Source: Pseudolabrys taiwanensis
Lineage (GTDB): Bacteria > Pseudomonadota > Alphaproteobacteria > Rhizobiales > Xanthobacteraceae
Reading direction: 5' to 3'
Length of the DNA: 64,000 nt
NCBI RefSeq assembly: GCF_003367395.1
Contig: NZ_CP031417.1
Span: 3,844,001-3,908,000, forward strand
A program made the translations under genes and the position numbers. This document shows positions 36,865 through 45,795 of the stretch, piece after piece; the first letter of the stretch is position 1, and the number at the start of each line of letters is the position of its first letter. Under the pieces are notes generated by a model that saw nothing but the letters and a program-made list of their open reading frames with translations, was not told where the DNA came from and made no database searches.

Positions 36865-37277
36865 GGGTTTCTTTTAACATATACTATGTCGAAAGCAAGT
36901 TGGCGTCGCGCGGCGGCTCTGATCGGATCGGCCGCACCCGACAGCGAGGAGTTGGCCTTGAGGAAGAAGCCCTGCACATTGGCGAAGCCGACGGACGTCA
37001 TCTCGGTCGCGTGGTCGCGGTAGTTGACCGGATAGGCGATGAGCTTGTTCGGCCAGGGCACCGGCGTCTCGAACCGCACCTGATCGAGCGGGACGGGCTT
37101 GGCGCCTGCGGCCGCCTTCAGCAGCGCCGGCTTGAGCTTGTCGAAATCGGCAATCAACCGCACCGGGCCGACCGGGGGCCATTCCTCGGGGTCGATCCCC
37201 GCCGCGGCCGTTACGTCGCGCACGGTCCCGTCGATGACGACGCCGATACGGCCGCCGTCGAACCTCGCAATCTTCAT
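36861..37277 (-). pseudogene. Truncated fumarylacetoacetate hydrolase-family gene
   Basis: The first ~118 residues are a normal FAH-family N-terminal part: KIARFDGGRIGVVIDGTVRD, PWPNKLIAYPVNYRDHATEM and FFLKANSSLSGAADPI. Full members continue with about 160 more residues carrying the metal-binding Glu and Asp; here the frame ends after VYVKRNP. The catalytic core is therefore missing. The break coincides with the MerR-like gene start, which suggests a deletion or insertion that placed the MerR-VIT pair here. Confidence 0.8.
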
Positions 37278-37703
37278 CCGTTTCCTCCTTCAACCGTCGG
37301 ACCATCGGGGAATGTCCGGCCGCGAAAAAGTGCCGAATGAGGATAGCGACCATCTCAGGATGAGATCGGAGCGGCTAGGCCATTTCGTAGGGCGTCATAA
37401 ACTTCGGCGACAATGTTTGCGGGCGCCGCAAAAATCGGAAATCGGGTTTTGTCTTCCGCGACTGGAGAGCGGGAATACTGCTCGCATACTGCGTCGGCTC
37501 GCTTGTGCCGGGACGCTATGGAGTCGAGCGCCACTTGAATTCGTGACGATGCTGATGGTCGGACGTGCGGGGACTATCGCCAGCTTCGCTTGATCCCGGA
37601 TTAGGATTCGGCGGGCCACTGCACGGCTTCGTGACCCAAGGGTCCGCCCACTTGAACTCGCACAAAGGTACATCTGGAGCTAGATAGCACTTGAAAACAC
37701 TTA
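37278..37703. other. Intergenic stretch without a gene
   Basis: 426 bases between the truncated hydrolase and the 3' end of the glycosyltransferase. Open frames here lack family resemblance, and no strong hairpin with a T run is evident. Confidence 0.4.
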
Positions 37704-39221
37704 TCAAGATGCCGCCGGGTCACGGTCAGGCTCGGGCACCGTCGCATCGACCGCCAGCGCTTGCGCGTCGGATAGTTTCCGGATCGGATAGATGTGGGCG
37801 GTCTTATCCCACACTAAAGACCTTCCCGTGACAGTGTGCTGAATGAACACGTAGCTGGCGCGAAGCATGGCGAAGAAATTGAGAATATTGGACACCAGCA
37901 TGCGCGGCCCGGCCATCGCGCCCTGACCGAAGCCGTATATTCTCGTCGTGAAATACATGCGCTGGAAAATGCGATTGATTAGGAACGCAATATTGATTGA
38001 AAGAAGAACGCCGTAGGTGGGCGTGCCGAGAAGCCAATATGGCGCCCGCTCCGCGGGCGGCACAAACGAAAACAAGAATTCCACGGCAATAAGGCCGAAC
38101 ATCACGATATAGGCGAGAACGGCAGTCGGCGAGGTCAAGAGCCCCTTGCGGTCCCGCAGGAAGAAGTACTTGGCGCCAACGGTCGCACCCCAACCGTGCT
38201 CCGACCAGCCTTGGAAGGCTATACCAAGCAGCCAGCGCGCGCGCTGGCGATACGCGGCACGGAAATCGGACGGAAAGAACTCCCGCGTGGCGATTGGAAG
38301 CTCGCGCTCGACGCGGATGGGCTGCGAGATTTCGTTCGAGGTCTCGATCGTGAAACGCACAGGAAACCGCACGAAGATTTCGCGCATGCCTAGCTTCTTC
38401 AGTCTAAAGGCGATGTCGTAATCTTCCGTCAGACTGGAGGTTGAGAATACCTCGCCCTCCCGGTCGGCCCGAAGCATCGATATCGCGCGGCGGCTGAAGC
38501 ACGTCGAAACCCCTGCCGACGGTACAGTCCCCGTAATGCTCTCGCGTACGACGAGGTCCTTCGAATGCCACTCGGCGAACTCGTCCATATAGGTGCCGGC
38601 CACAAGCTCCGTAAGGCTGCGCTGGAACGAATAGACCGGTAGCTGAATCAGATCCATTCGATCGAGGAGATAATTGAACAGCCGAAGTTCGTATGGATGG
38701 ATGACGTCTTCGGCGTCATGCATGGCGATCCCGCCGAAATGGGTCCCGGTCCTTTCCTCGTAAGATAAAATGTCTCCCAATATGACATTAAGACAATCCG
38801 CCTTGCTGGTGGGACCGTCACGGGGAACGATCGACATCGATACGCCGGAGAATCGCTTGACCGCGTCTTCCACCTCTTGGATCGTGCGCGGATCGTTCTG
38901 GTACACGCCAACGAATATGCGATAGCTGTCATACTGGATCAGCGTCTTGCTGGTCTCCAGCATCGCGGCGATGACGTCGCTCTCCTGCCATGCCGGCACC
39001 ATGATGGCGATCGGCACCTCAGGCTTTGCCCTCAAGGCCTCTGCCGACAGAGAGGCATAGCGCGCCCGTATCCAAAACCACCGATAGAACTCTCGCAACC
39101 AATAATAGCAATCGACGAAGGCATCATCGAGGCTGGACAGCAGAATTACCACCGTCACGATGACCGTCAGCACCTCAAGCGCGTGCTGAAACGTAACGAT
39201 GAGATATAGGTAGAGAGACAT
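37704..39221 (-). CDS. NfrB-like membrane glycosyltransferase (GT2) without C-terminal sensor domain
   Basis: 505 residues. Helices near the N terminus (about 10-35) precede a cytosolic GT2 domain with IAIMVPAWQESDVIAAML, HDAEDVIHPYELRLF (metal-binding D-D region), SLTEDYDIAFRL (catalytic TED) and QRARWLLGIAFQGW, then several more membrane helices. LVWDKTAHIYP near the end resembles the stretch that in E. coli NfrB precedes a C-terminal MshEN c-di-GMP domain; here the protein stops about 35 residues later, so that domain is absent. It begins 6 bases after the BcsB-like gene. The WecB neighbour suggests UDP-ManNAc as substrate (inference). Confidence 0.83.
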   Translation of the reverse strand: MSLYLYLIVTFQHALEVLTVIVTVVILLSSLDDAFVDCYYWLREFYRWFWIRARYASLSAEALRAKPEVPIAIMVPAWQESDVIAAMLETSKTLIQYDSYRIFVGVYQNDPRTIQEVEDAVKRFSGVSMSIVPRDGPTSKADCLNVILGDILSYEERTGTHFGGIAMHDAEDVIHPYELRLFNYLLDRMDLIQLPVYSFQRSLTELVAGTYMDEFAEWHSKDLVVRESITGTVPSAGVSTCFSRRAISMLRADREGEVFSTSSLTEDYDIAFRLKKLGMREIFVRFPVRFTIETSNEISQPIRVERELPIATREFFPSDFRAAYRQRARWLLGIAFQGWSEHGWGATVGAKYFFLRDRKGLLTSPTAVLAYIVMFGLIAVEFLFSFVPPAERAPYWLLGTPTYGVLLSINIAFLINRIFQRMYFTTRIYGFGQGAMAGPRMLVSNILNFFAMLRASYVFIQHTVTGRSLVWDKTAHIYPIRKLSDAQALAVDATVPEPDRDPAAS

Positions 39222-39227
39222 GCGAGA

Positions 39228-41096
39228 TCATCTGCTCGCGCGACCGCGGAAGTACAGCACGAGTACCTTTCTGGCCACGAACACAATCACGACCAGGACG
39301 GCGAGGACAATCAACACGGTCAGTCCGTAGCGCTCCGCCAAAGACTGCAGACCCGACGCCGAATTTTGCAGTGTCCCGAACAAGGGGCTGGAGACCGATG
39401 GCGCATCGCTCCAGACTACACCGCTCGTGGACACCAATGCATTGGCGCCGCCGCCGCGAAGATAGAGAGCCGGTGGCGTCGGAATCTGATCCGGCTCGGA
39501 GAGAACAACACGCAGCTGTTTGCCGTTAGGGTCGGAAAACAAGCCGGCGAGCGCCGACGACGCGACAGGAGGCAGATTTAAGCTCTCAGCACGGGACGGG
39601 ATCGGAATCTTCAATCCTTCCGAGCCGGCCACCTCGAAGATTATCGCTGTTTTGGTCAGGCTCGCCAGGTCGCTCGGCGATAAGCCGAAACGGACGTCAA
39701 TGTCTTCCGCCGTCGATCCGAAGACAGCAAGCAACCGCGCAGCAAACGCAAGATAGCGGCCGGCAACGTCCGGATCGCGTGCAGCGTCGGGTAGGACGAC
39801 GGTGCCTCCCTTCGCCAAGCCGCGGGCGACCGCCGAGAAGCCGCTTCCCGAATCGTCATCGAATGTCACACCGGAGCCCGGCATGATCTGCACGGCATTG
39901 CCTCCGCCAGGACGCACGCAATAGCCGCGCTCCGTGGCGCGATCGACGACGAGGCGCAAGCTGTTGCTGAAGTTCAGCGCCTGGCTCGGCAGGGGGAAGC
40001 TGATCTCATTGTCGCCCGGCCGCAAGCGTGCTGCGGTGACCAGTTGGCCGTTCAGATACACGGTCAAGATCGGGGCTTCGCTACTCCAATCCGGCGCCAC
40101 TGCGACGCGAAGCTTCACGCTTCTCGCCAACCGGCCGCTTTCCGCCAGAAGCGGAAAGTTCAGAGTCCATTCGCCAGTTTGGCCGATATTCTGTGCCGGC
40201 GGCAGGGATGAAAACTCCCGAAAGTTGTCGCCAACCGGTTTCACGCCGTTCGGACTGCGTGACGCGATGGCCGCATTGCCGATAATCGTGCCCGGCGCCA
40301 TCTGCCAGAGTTTCGTCAAGGCGACGACGTCCCTCGATGGATCGATGACGATGTCGAGCTTGTCGTTATCCCGCACGAGCACTGCGGCGTTCTCATCGAT
40401 CGGCGCCCGTTTGTCGCGCTCCAGCCGGATGGCCGCCGGACTGTTGTCGCGTGTGCTTTGAATACGCGGATTGATCCCGTCCGCGATCATCAAGACGGCT
40501 AGATGAAGCGCCGCTTGTGCGGCCCTGGGATTCAGTGGAGTACTTTTGGGCAGGACAATCTCGGCATTGTGCGGCAAAAGCCTCACGGCGTCGACGAGAG
40601 ACTGAATCTGATCGGGATTGATGTTGAAGCTAATGCCAGTCGTTGGCAGGATTGAAATAATGTTGGCGATGTCGGAATCGTTGGCGCAAGGATCGCCGTT
40701 AGCGAGTAGTTCAGCTTCGAACCGAATGTTGAGCGCACCATTAGCCGCGATCAGCTTGCGGTCGATCGCGATATCGCGATCGAGTGGCTGCAGGCCGTCG
40801 GCCTGCTTGATCGCGATCGAGTCAACGGGCTGGCCGTTGGCCGTAACGAGCAGGCTTCCGCGAAAAAGATTCGGTGCGGAAATCTGACCGTGGAGTTTAA
40901 GCCTGAGCTGCGACAAGGACTCGGGGCCTGGCAACGAAAAGAAAACGGTCGTCGACGCACGCGAGCGCAATTGGATCCCGGTGGAGAAACCGCGATCCTG
41001 CAGGTCGACGCTGATTGCGCGCGGCTCGGCAGCCAGTGTCGACGCGCAAAGAGACACCAGCAAAGCGACGACCGTGACGAAGAAGCGGATAGACAC
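39228..41096 (-). CDS. BcsB-like periplasmic/inner-membrane polysaccharide protein
   Basis: 622 residues from a GTG start preceded by AGAGAGG. A signal peptide (cleavage after STLAA, about residue 23) leads into a large periplasmic beta-rich region resembling BcsB, the partner of cellulose synthase (motifs such as SRASTTVFFSLPGPESL, ERGYCVRPGGGNAV, FAARLLAVFGS), and one C-terminal membrane helix (about 592-614). In cellulose export BcsB guides the polymer through the periplasm and anchors the synthase. Here it lies between wecB and the NfrB-like glycosyltransferase with gaps of 15 and 6 bases, so it probably serves that synthase. Confidence 0.8.
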   Translation of the reverse strand: MSIRFFVTVVALLVSLCASTLAAEPRAISVDLQDRGFSTGIQLRSRASTTVFFSLPGPESLSQLRLKLHGQISAPNLFRGSLLVTANGQPVDSIAIKQADGLQPLDRDIAIDRKLIAANGALNIRFEAELLANGDPCANDSDIANIISILPTTGISFNINPDQIQSLVDAVRLLPHNAEIVLPKSTPLNPRAAQAALHLAVLMIADGINPRIQSTRDNSPAAIRLERDKRAPIDENAAVLVRDNDKLDIVIDPSRDVVALTKLWQMAPGTIIGNAAIASRSPNGVKPVGDNFREFSSLPPAQNIGQTGEWTLNFPLLAESGRLARSVKLRVAVAPDWSSEAPILTVYLNGQLVTAARLRPGDNEISFPLPSQALNFSNSLRLVVDRATERGYCVRPGGGNAVQIMPGSGVTFDDDSGSGFSAVARGLAKGGTVVLPDAARDPDVAGRYLAFAARLLAVFGSTAEDIDVRFGLSPSDLASLTKTAIIFEVAGSEGLKIPIPSRAESLNLPPVASSALAGLFSDPNGKQLRVVLSEPDQIPTPPALYLRGGGANALVSTSGVVWSDAPSVSSPLFGTLQNSASGLQSLAERYGLTVLIVLAVLVVIVFVARKVLVLYFRGRASR

Positions 41097-41111
41097 GGAA
41101 TGCCTCTCTTT

Positions 41112-42335
41112 TCAATCGATAGAATTCTCATCCGACGATACAGTCGTCGGGTCGACGGGTCCCGCCCCGAGTACTTGACCGCTAATGGTCGATGAAGGAT
41201 CGCGAATGTGGATACGTTCCGCGATGGCGGCGACAATGCGATCTGCCGCATGCCCATCGCCATAGGGAAAGCGCGGCTGTGCCATCGCCTGATACGCTTG
41301 GCTGTTGTCGTGCAGTTCCGCGATTGAGTGATGTAAGCGATCGGGGAGCGTCCCAACCAAACGCGCCGCTCCACAATCGACTGCTTCCGGCCGCTCTGTC
41401 ACGTCCCGCAGTACGAGAACGGGTTTACCCAGCGCCGGAGCCTCTTCTTGCAGACCGCCGCTGTCGGTCACTACAAGCCAACTCGCCTTCAGCGCGGCGA
41501 CGAGCGTTGGATAATTTTGCGCAGGCACCAGCCGAATTCGCTCGTGGCCCGACATCACCCGCTCGGCGAGCCGCTGCGTATCGGGATTGGGATGGACTGG
41601 GAAGTAAAGCCCGACATCAGGGTAGCGCTCGACCACGGCCCGCAGAGCGCCGAGCATGCGCTCAAGCGGCGCGCCGGCATTCTCGCGACGGTGCGCCGTC
41701 AAGAGGATGGGCTTTGGCACGTCGGGAAAGTCGGCGGGCAGCGGCAGGGTGCGGCCGGCCATATACAAAAGCGCGTCGATCACCGTATTGCCAGTGACGA
41801 TGCAGTCTTGCTCACGCACGCCCTCGGCTCGCAGATTGGCCGCAGCCTGGGCCGTCGGCGCGCAATGAAGCGTCGCCGCAAGTGCGACGACGCGGCGATT
41901 GAATTCTTCCGGAAAAGGAGCGCGCAGAACTCCCGTCCGCAGACCTGCCTCGACATGGATGAACTCCAGCCGACGGTGGAATGCGACCATGGCGCTCGCC
42001 ATCACCGTTGTAGTGTCGCCCTGGGCGATGACGCAGGTCGGCGACAAGCGATCGGCGAGCACGTCGAAGCGCTCCATGATCTTCGCCGCGATCTCGATGA
42101 TCGAATTACGTTGTCGCTCGACCGCGATGCGATGATCAATCTGAAGCTCGAAATCGGCGATTGCCTGATCGAGCAATTCGAGGTGCTGGCCGATGGCGAC
42201 GACCCGGACGTCAGCCCAGCGCACTTCCCGCAAGCGCCGAATGATCGGTGCCATCTTGATGACTTCGGGCCGCGTTCCGATGATGCAGACGAACAGCGGA
42301 GACTGCTTGGTTGCTGCCCGGGACGCCATCATCAT
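41112..42335 (-). CDS. wecB: UDP-N-acetylglucosamine 2-epimerase
   Basis: About 407 residues. It has the full non-hydrolysing epimerase pattern: CIIGTRPEVIKMAPIIRRL, VIAQGDTTTVMASAMVAF, HVEAGLRTG.....PEEFNR, LLTAHRRENAG, FPVHPNPDTQ and SDSGGLQEEAPALGKPVLVL. It interconverts UDP-GlcNAc and UDP-ManNAc in the cytosol. The open frame reaches back to GTG 42368, but ATG 42335 is preceded by ACGGAG and begins just after the stop of the small membrane gene, so I prefer it. It should supply UDP-ManNAc for the glycosyltransferase of the same operon. Confidence 0.92.
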   Translation of the reverse strand: MMMASRAATKQSPLFVCIIGTRPEVIKMAPIIRRLREVRWADVRVVAIGQHLELLDQAIADFELQIDHRIAVERQRNSIIEIAAKIMERFDVLADRLSPTCVIAQGDTTTVMASAMVAFHRRLEFIHVEAGLRTGVLRAPFPEEFNRRVVALAATLHCAPTAQAAANLRAEGVREQDCIVTGNTVIDALLYMAGRTLPLPADFPDVPKPILLTAHRRENAGAPLERMLGALRAVVERYPDVGLYFPVHPNPDTQRLAERVMSGHERIRLVPAQNYPTLVAALKASWLVVTDSGGLQEEAPALGKPVLVLRDVTERPEAVDCGAARLVGTLPDRLHHSIAELHDNSQAYQAMAQPRFPYGDGHAADRIVAAIAERIHIRDPSSTISGQVLGAGPVDPTTVSSDENSID

Positions 42336-42345
42336 GAACGCTCCG

Positions 42346-42504
42346 TTATCGGCCAACAATGTGCGCACTAATTAGAAAGAACGCGGCAATCCCGGCAAGC
42401 ATGCCAAGCAGAGCGCCTGCCATTCCGGCAAGATAGGCCCCCACAAAACCCAGCATAATGAACAAGGCTGCCCCGGCGACGATCATAAGAAGCGGCCTAA
42501 ACAC
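42346..42504 (-). CDS. Small membrane protein leading the polysaccharide operon
   Basis: About 52 residues from GTG 42504 (or 46 from ATG 42486) to TAA 42346. Almost the whole product is hydrophobic, with two short helices: MIVAGAALFIMLGFVGAYLA and GMLAGIAAFFLISAHIV, with several Gly residues. The stop lies 10 bases before the wecB start. Its place as first gene of the operon suggests it belongs to the synthase complex, but no family is recognised. Confidence 0.5.
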   Translation of the reverse strand: MFRPLLMIVAGAALFIMLGFVGAYLAGMAGALLGMLAGIAAFFLISAHIVGR

Positions 42505-42591
42505 ATCATACTCATTCAGTTGGCTGGAAACGCCTCAAGCGGCCCGGCATCGAAAACCTGCCGCCGGTACGCTTAACAAGTTCAAAAGCAA

Positions 42592-42975
42592 ATGCCTTCA
42601 AATGGCCGACTAGGGCTAACGGGATACTGGCAACCGCCCACTATCATTACCGTTCAGGTGCGCAGGGGATGGCCAATGGATGCCGGCTCGGAAATGGGAC
42701 GTGAACGTCCCGTCGTTACCGGTTTGTACCAACATGACGGAACCGAGAGAACGTACGGAACTCCGTCATGTCAGGCTTCTTGGCCTCATCGAACCCCGTC
42801 GAAAGTTGGCCGCGATGCCCTCGCAATTGTGTTTGCTTGGATCGCGTTCGCGTCGATTCTATGGCAACCGACGACGCAACTCATCCTGATCGGTGGCGCA
42901 TTTTGTCTTGCGGCGCCCCTTGGCGGGCGTCTGACGGCAGCAGCCAACAAGCGCTCTTACCGCTGTCTTGGCTAA
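42592..42975 (+). CDS. Possible small membrane protein in the divergent region
   Basis: A 127-residue open frame whose last third is hydrophobic (ALAIVFAWIAFASILW, LILIGGAFCLAAPLGG); the first two thirds are low in resemblance to any protein. It lies in the 580-base gap between the divergent polysaccharide operon and the NfrA-like gene, on the latter's strand. If real, translation may start at an internal ATG such as 42676. Weak call; the rest of the gap must hold the divergent promoters. Confidence 0.33.
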   Translation: MPSNGRLGLTGYWQPPTIITVQVRRGWPMDAGSEMGRERPVVTGLYQHDGTERTYGTPSCQASWPHRTPSKVGRDALAIVFAWIAFASILWQPTTQLILIGGAFCLAAPLGGRLTAAANKRSYRCLG

Positions 42976-43084
42976 CGTATTACACGTTGCTGGGGTTACC
43001 CTAAAACGTTAGATTTCGTTCACGATTCTCGTAAGGAGCGTACCGCTCTTTTGTGATTGCCGTCCGTGGTGTGTTTGCGTCCCG

Positions 43085-45169
43085 TTGGTTCATGCAGGGT
43101 TGCAAGCATTGTCGGTTCAGCCGTCATCCAGCCGTGGCAGTCGTGGCTCCGTAAGTCTGCGGAGAAGTGGTTACGGCCTCAGAACCATTGTTGCCGCAGC
43201 GGCTGTGGTAACATTGTGTTGGGCAACGTCTGCCCCTGCATCCGCGCAAAACGCCCCCCTTGTCGGCAATGCCTGGTCGCTCGCCGACGAAGCCTATCGC
43301 GCCTTTGACTCGCGCGACTATGCGCGCGCCATCGATACAGCGCGGCAAGCGATTGAGCTACGGCCGGACTTGCCGCAATTGCGGCGGCTGCTCATCAACT
43401 CACTCGCTGCGGCCGGCGACCTCACCGGCGCGCTGGAACAAGCAGATAAGGCAGTAGCCGACAAGGCGTCGGATGCGGAACTCGAAACTCTGCGACAGTC
43501 GCTCAAAACGCAGATTGCAGCCGGTCAGCAGTCGGGACGTACACAGGCAGCGTATAAAGCGGCAGAAGAAGGATATCGTGCTTATGCACGGCGCAATTAT
43601 CGCGCGGCGCTCGCAGCCGCCAAGAGCGCGATAGCGCAGGATCCGTCCCGGCCTAATTACTACGCTTTGCGGATCGACGCGCTGCAGGGGCTCGGACGCC
43701 TTGAAGAAGCGGAGCGCGAAGCGACCGCCGCTCTCGCCCGCTTTCCGCACGAGGCAAGCCTCCAGTTGCAGCGCGGCTATTTGAGGCAACGGCTGCATCG
43801 GCCCGGCGCCGCCGGTGCCGACTTCAAGGCTGTCGTCGATGCACGATCACTGACGGCTGAGCAGAGGCGCAATGCCCGGCTCTCGCTGGTCGACGTCCTC
43901 CTTGCAGAGAAGCGGCCACGAGAGGCCCTGACCGCCCTCGCGCCGCTGTCGCCCGCCCGAGGGTACGACTTTGCTATCCGACAGGGTTATGCCTACCAGG
44001 CGTTGGGGCGTCAGGAAGACGCGCTGCGCGCCTTCGACGTTGCGCGCCGACACGCGACACGCGGCCCACAACGCGCAGCGGCGATCCGGGGCGGCGTTGG
44101 CGCGCTGGTGGCGCTCGGTCGCAAGGAAGAGGCCAGTACCCGCTTCAAGCAGGCATACGAGGCCGGAGAACTCGCCGACACAAGCAGCGTCGATCTCGCT
44201 TACCTAGCGCAACAAGTCGACGATCGACCTCTGGCCTTCCTGCTATTCCAGCAAGCCGACACGAAAGGACAACTGCGTGGAAGGGCTTTGCTCGACGCCG
44301 GCTACCTCGCGCGCAGCCAGTTCGACAACGCGGCGGCCATCAACTATTTCCGGCGCGCGATCGACGCCAACGACAGGGGCGAGATTAATCTCGACCGACA
44401 ACGTCTGTTCGAGGTGCGCCGGGACGTCGCCACGGTCAGTCGGACATGGGGTGCTACGGCCGCGCTGATCTTCGGCTCGATCGGCGTCGTGCCAGGCCTA
44501 CCTGTCTCGTTCCCTTCGGTAGGGCGAACGTTGCAGCTTGGGGAAGAATTTTACTGGCGGCCGCCCGGTATCGGATTCCGCGACGGCGCGACCTTCGAGC
44601 TTTTTGGCCGCGCGTTCACCACGCTCTATGACGCGACCGGCGGTCCAACAGGAAGCAACACGACCCAAGGTGCTTTCGGCGCCCGCTGGAAGCCGATCAC
44701 AGACATCAACTTGGTTCTCGAAGTCGGCCGCATGTTGAAGATCGGCGAGTACGCACGCAACGACTGGCAGTTCCGGGTGGCCTACTCGGCCAATGAAGGC
44801 GGTGACCTGCGCTGGGACGTAAACCATTGGCGCTATTGGCAAGTCTATTCTGAAATAAACGGCTTTGCGCAGGCGCATCAGATCCTGGCCAGCGCGGAGG
44901 CTCGCTACGGGCACTCCTTTCGGCTGGATGCAATCAGTCCCAACGTTGTGTTATCGCCGTTCGTCGCCGTCGGCGCGGCATACGACACGACGCTCGCCAC
45001 CCGCCAAGCCGTTGGCGCGGGGCCAGGCCTCAATCTGAGGGCTTGGTTTAGAGAGGACCACTACACCGCTCCGATGTCCTATCTGGATCTCAACGTACAG
45101 TATCGCCTTCGCATCAACGGCGACCGGCGCGCGGAAGGCTGGTTCTCGTCGCTTTCGCTTGTGTACTGA
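43085..45169 (+). CDS. NfrA-like TPR and outer-membrane protein
   Basis: 694 residues from a TTG start; the true start may be slightly inside. A signal peptide ends near ATSAPASAQ. About 400 residues of tetratricopeptide repeats follow (AYRAFDSRDYARAIDTARQA, YRAYARRNYRAALAAAKSAI, LGRLEEAEREATAALARFP, LGRQEDALRAFDVARRHA). The C-terminal ~200 residues are beta-rich and resemble the C-terminal domain of the phage N4 adsorption protein NfrA (GAFGARWKPITDINLVLEVG ... SYLDLNVQYRLRI). TPR plus barrel suits an outer-membrane exporter for the polymer made by the divergent operon. Confidence 0.72.
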   Translation: MVHAGLQALSVQPSSSRGSRGSVSLRRSGYGLRTIVAAAAVVTLCWATSAPASAQNAPLVGNAWSLADEAYRAFDSRDYARAIDTARQAIELRPDLPQLRRLLINSLAAAGDLTGALEQADKAVADKASDAELETLRQSLKTQIAAGQQSGRTQAAYKAAEEGYRAYARRNYRAALAAAKSAIAQDPSRPNYYALRIDALQGLGRLEEAEREATAALARFPHEASLQLQRGYLRQRLHRPGAAGADFKAVVDARSLTAEQRRNARLSLVDVLLAEKRPREALTALAPLSPARGYDFAIRQGYAYQALGRQEDALRAFDVARRHATRGPQRAAAIRGGVGALVALGRKEEASTRFKQAYEAGELADTSSVDLAYLAQQVDDRPLAFLLFQQADTKGQLRGRALLDAGYLARSQFDNAAAINYFRRAIDANDRGEINLDRQRLFEVRRDVATVSRTWGATAALIFGSIGVVPGLPVSFPSVGRTLQLGEEFYWRPPGIGFRDGATFELFGRAFTTLYDATGGPTGSNTTQGAFGARWKPITDINLVLEVGRMLKIGEYARNDWQFRVAYSANEGGDLRWDVNHWRYWQVYSEINGFAQAHQILASAEARYGHSFRLDAISPNVVLSPFVAVGAAYDTTLATRQAVGAGPGLNLRAWFREDHYTAPMSYLDLNVQYRLRINGDRRAEGWFSSLSLVY

Positions 45170-45190
45170 CCGGCTCACCTAAGGGGTGGC

Positions 45191-45383
45191 GATTGAAAAG
45201 TACCGCGTCCGCGCGCCGCCATTACGCGGATGTGCAGTCCGCAGGATTTGGCGTGTGATGGGCGCGGAATCGGGTTGGATTTTGGTCCACGCTGGTGGTA
45301 CACAGGACTTAGCCGAGCGCGCCGCAACTAATTGATTTCATTAAGCTATGAGTGCAGCAGGGACAATCCTCTCCTGGGCACCA
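45191..45383 (+). repeat. Direct repeat copy A (~190 bp), left flank of a possible island
   Basis: By eye about two thirds of the bases match 59632-59824 over the full length, including the exact strings CCATTACG, GGACTTAGCC, TAATTGATTT and CCTCTCCTGGGCA. Both copies are in the same orientation, 14.4 kb apart. Copy A ends just before an integrase fragment. It may be an attachment-site flank or one copy of a dispersed element. Confidence 0.65.
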
Positions 45384-45419
45384 AAGAGCTCCTAGCTCAT
45401 TGAAATCAATAATTTTTTT
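45331..45419 (+). terminator. Long inverted repeat with a T7 tract
   Basis: ATTGATTTCATTAAGCT (45331) and AGCTCATTGAAATCAAT (45394) can pair at 15 of 17 positions around a 46-base loop, and seven T follow at 45413. This could be a terminator for the NfrA-like gene 160 bases upstream or part of a mobile-element end. The right arm is missing in repeat copy B. Confidence 0.5.
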
Positions 45420-45435
45420 GACCGTTCAGTAGGTT

Positions 45436-45735
45436 GTGGCCGCCCGCGTGACGCACCAGGGTGGTTCATATGCCTCTGCCGATGACGCGACCTCGGAATC
45501 ACCCGAGACCGGGATCTATCGGCTCCGCAAACGCGTGCCGGCGCATCTCCAAGAGGTCGTCGGCAAGGTCGCAGAGAAGCTAAGCCTTAAGACCCGGGAG
45601 CATGGCGAGGCCAAGAAGAGGCTCGCCGTCGCATTGGCGGCCGTGGAGCAACGCTGGGATAACCTTGCCGCCAGCCCGCGACGGCTGACGGAAAGGGAGG
45701 CTCAAAATCTCGCTCGTCAATTTACGGTCCATTCC
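45436..45735 (+). pseudogene. N-terminal fragment of a tyrosine integrase (DUF6538-like arm)
   Basis: About 100 residues resemble the N-terminal arm of phage/island integrases: GIYRLRKRVPAHLQEVVGKV, KLSLKTREHGEAKKRLAVA and RRLTEREAQNLARQFT. The core-binding and catalytic domains with the R-H-R-Y residues are absent; after about 45735 the frame runs antisense into the end of the next gene. It is the remains of an integrase at the edge of a possible island, next to repeat copy A. Confidence 0.72.
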
Positions 45736-45795
45736 GCCCGACACGACAGCTGCCGTCACGCCGGACGGATGGACTTCGTCGCGAACACGATCGTC

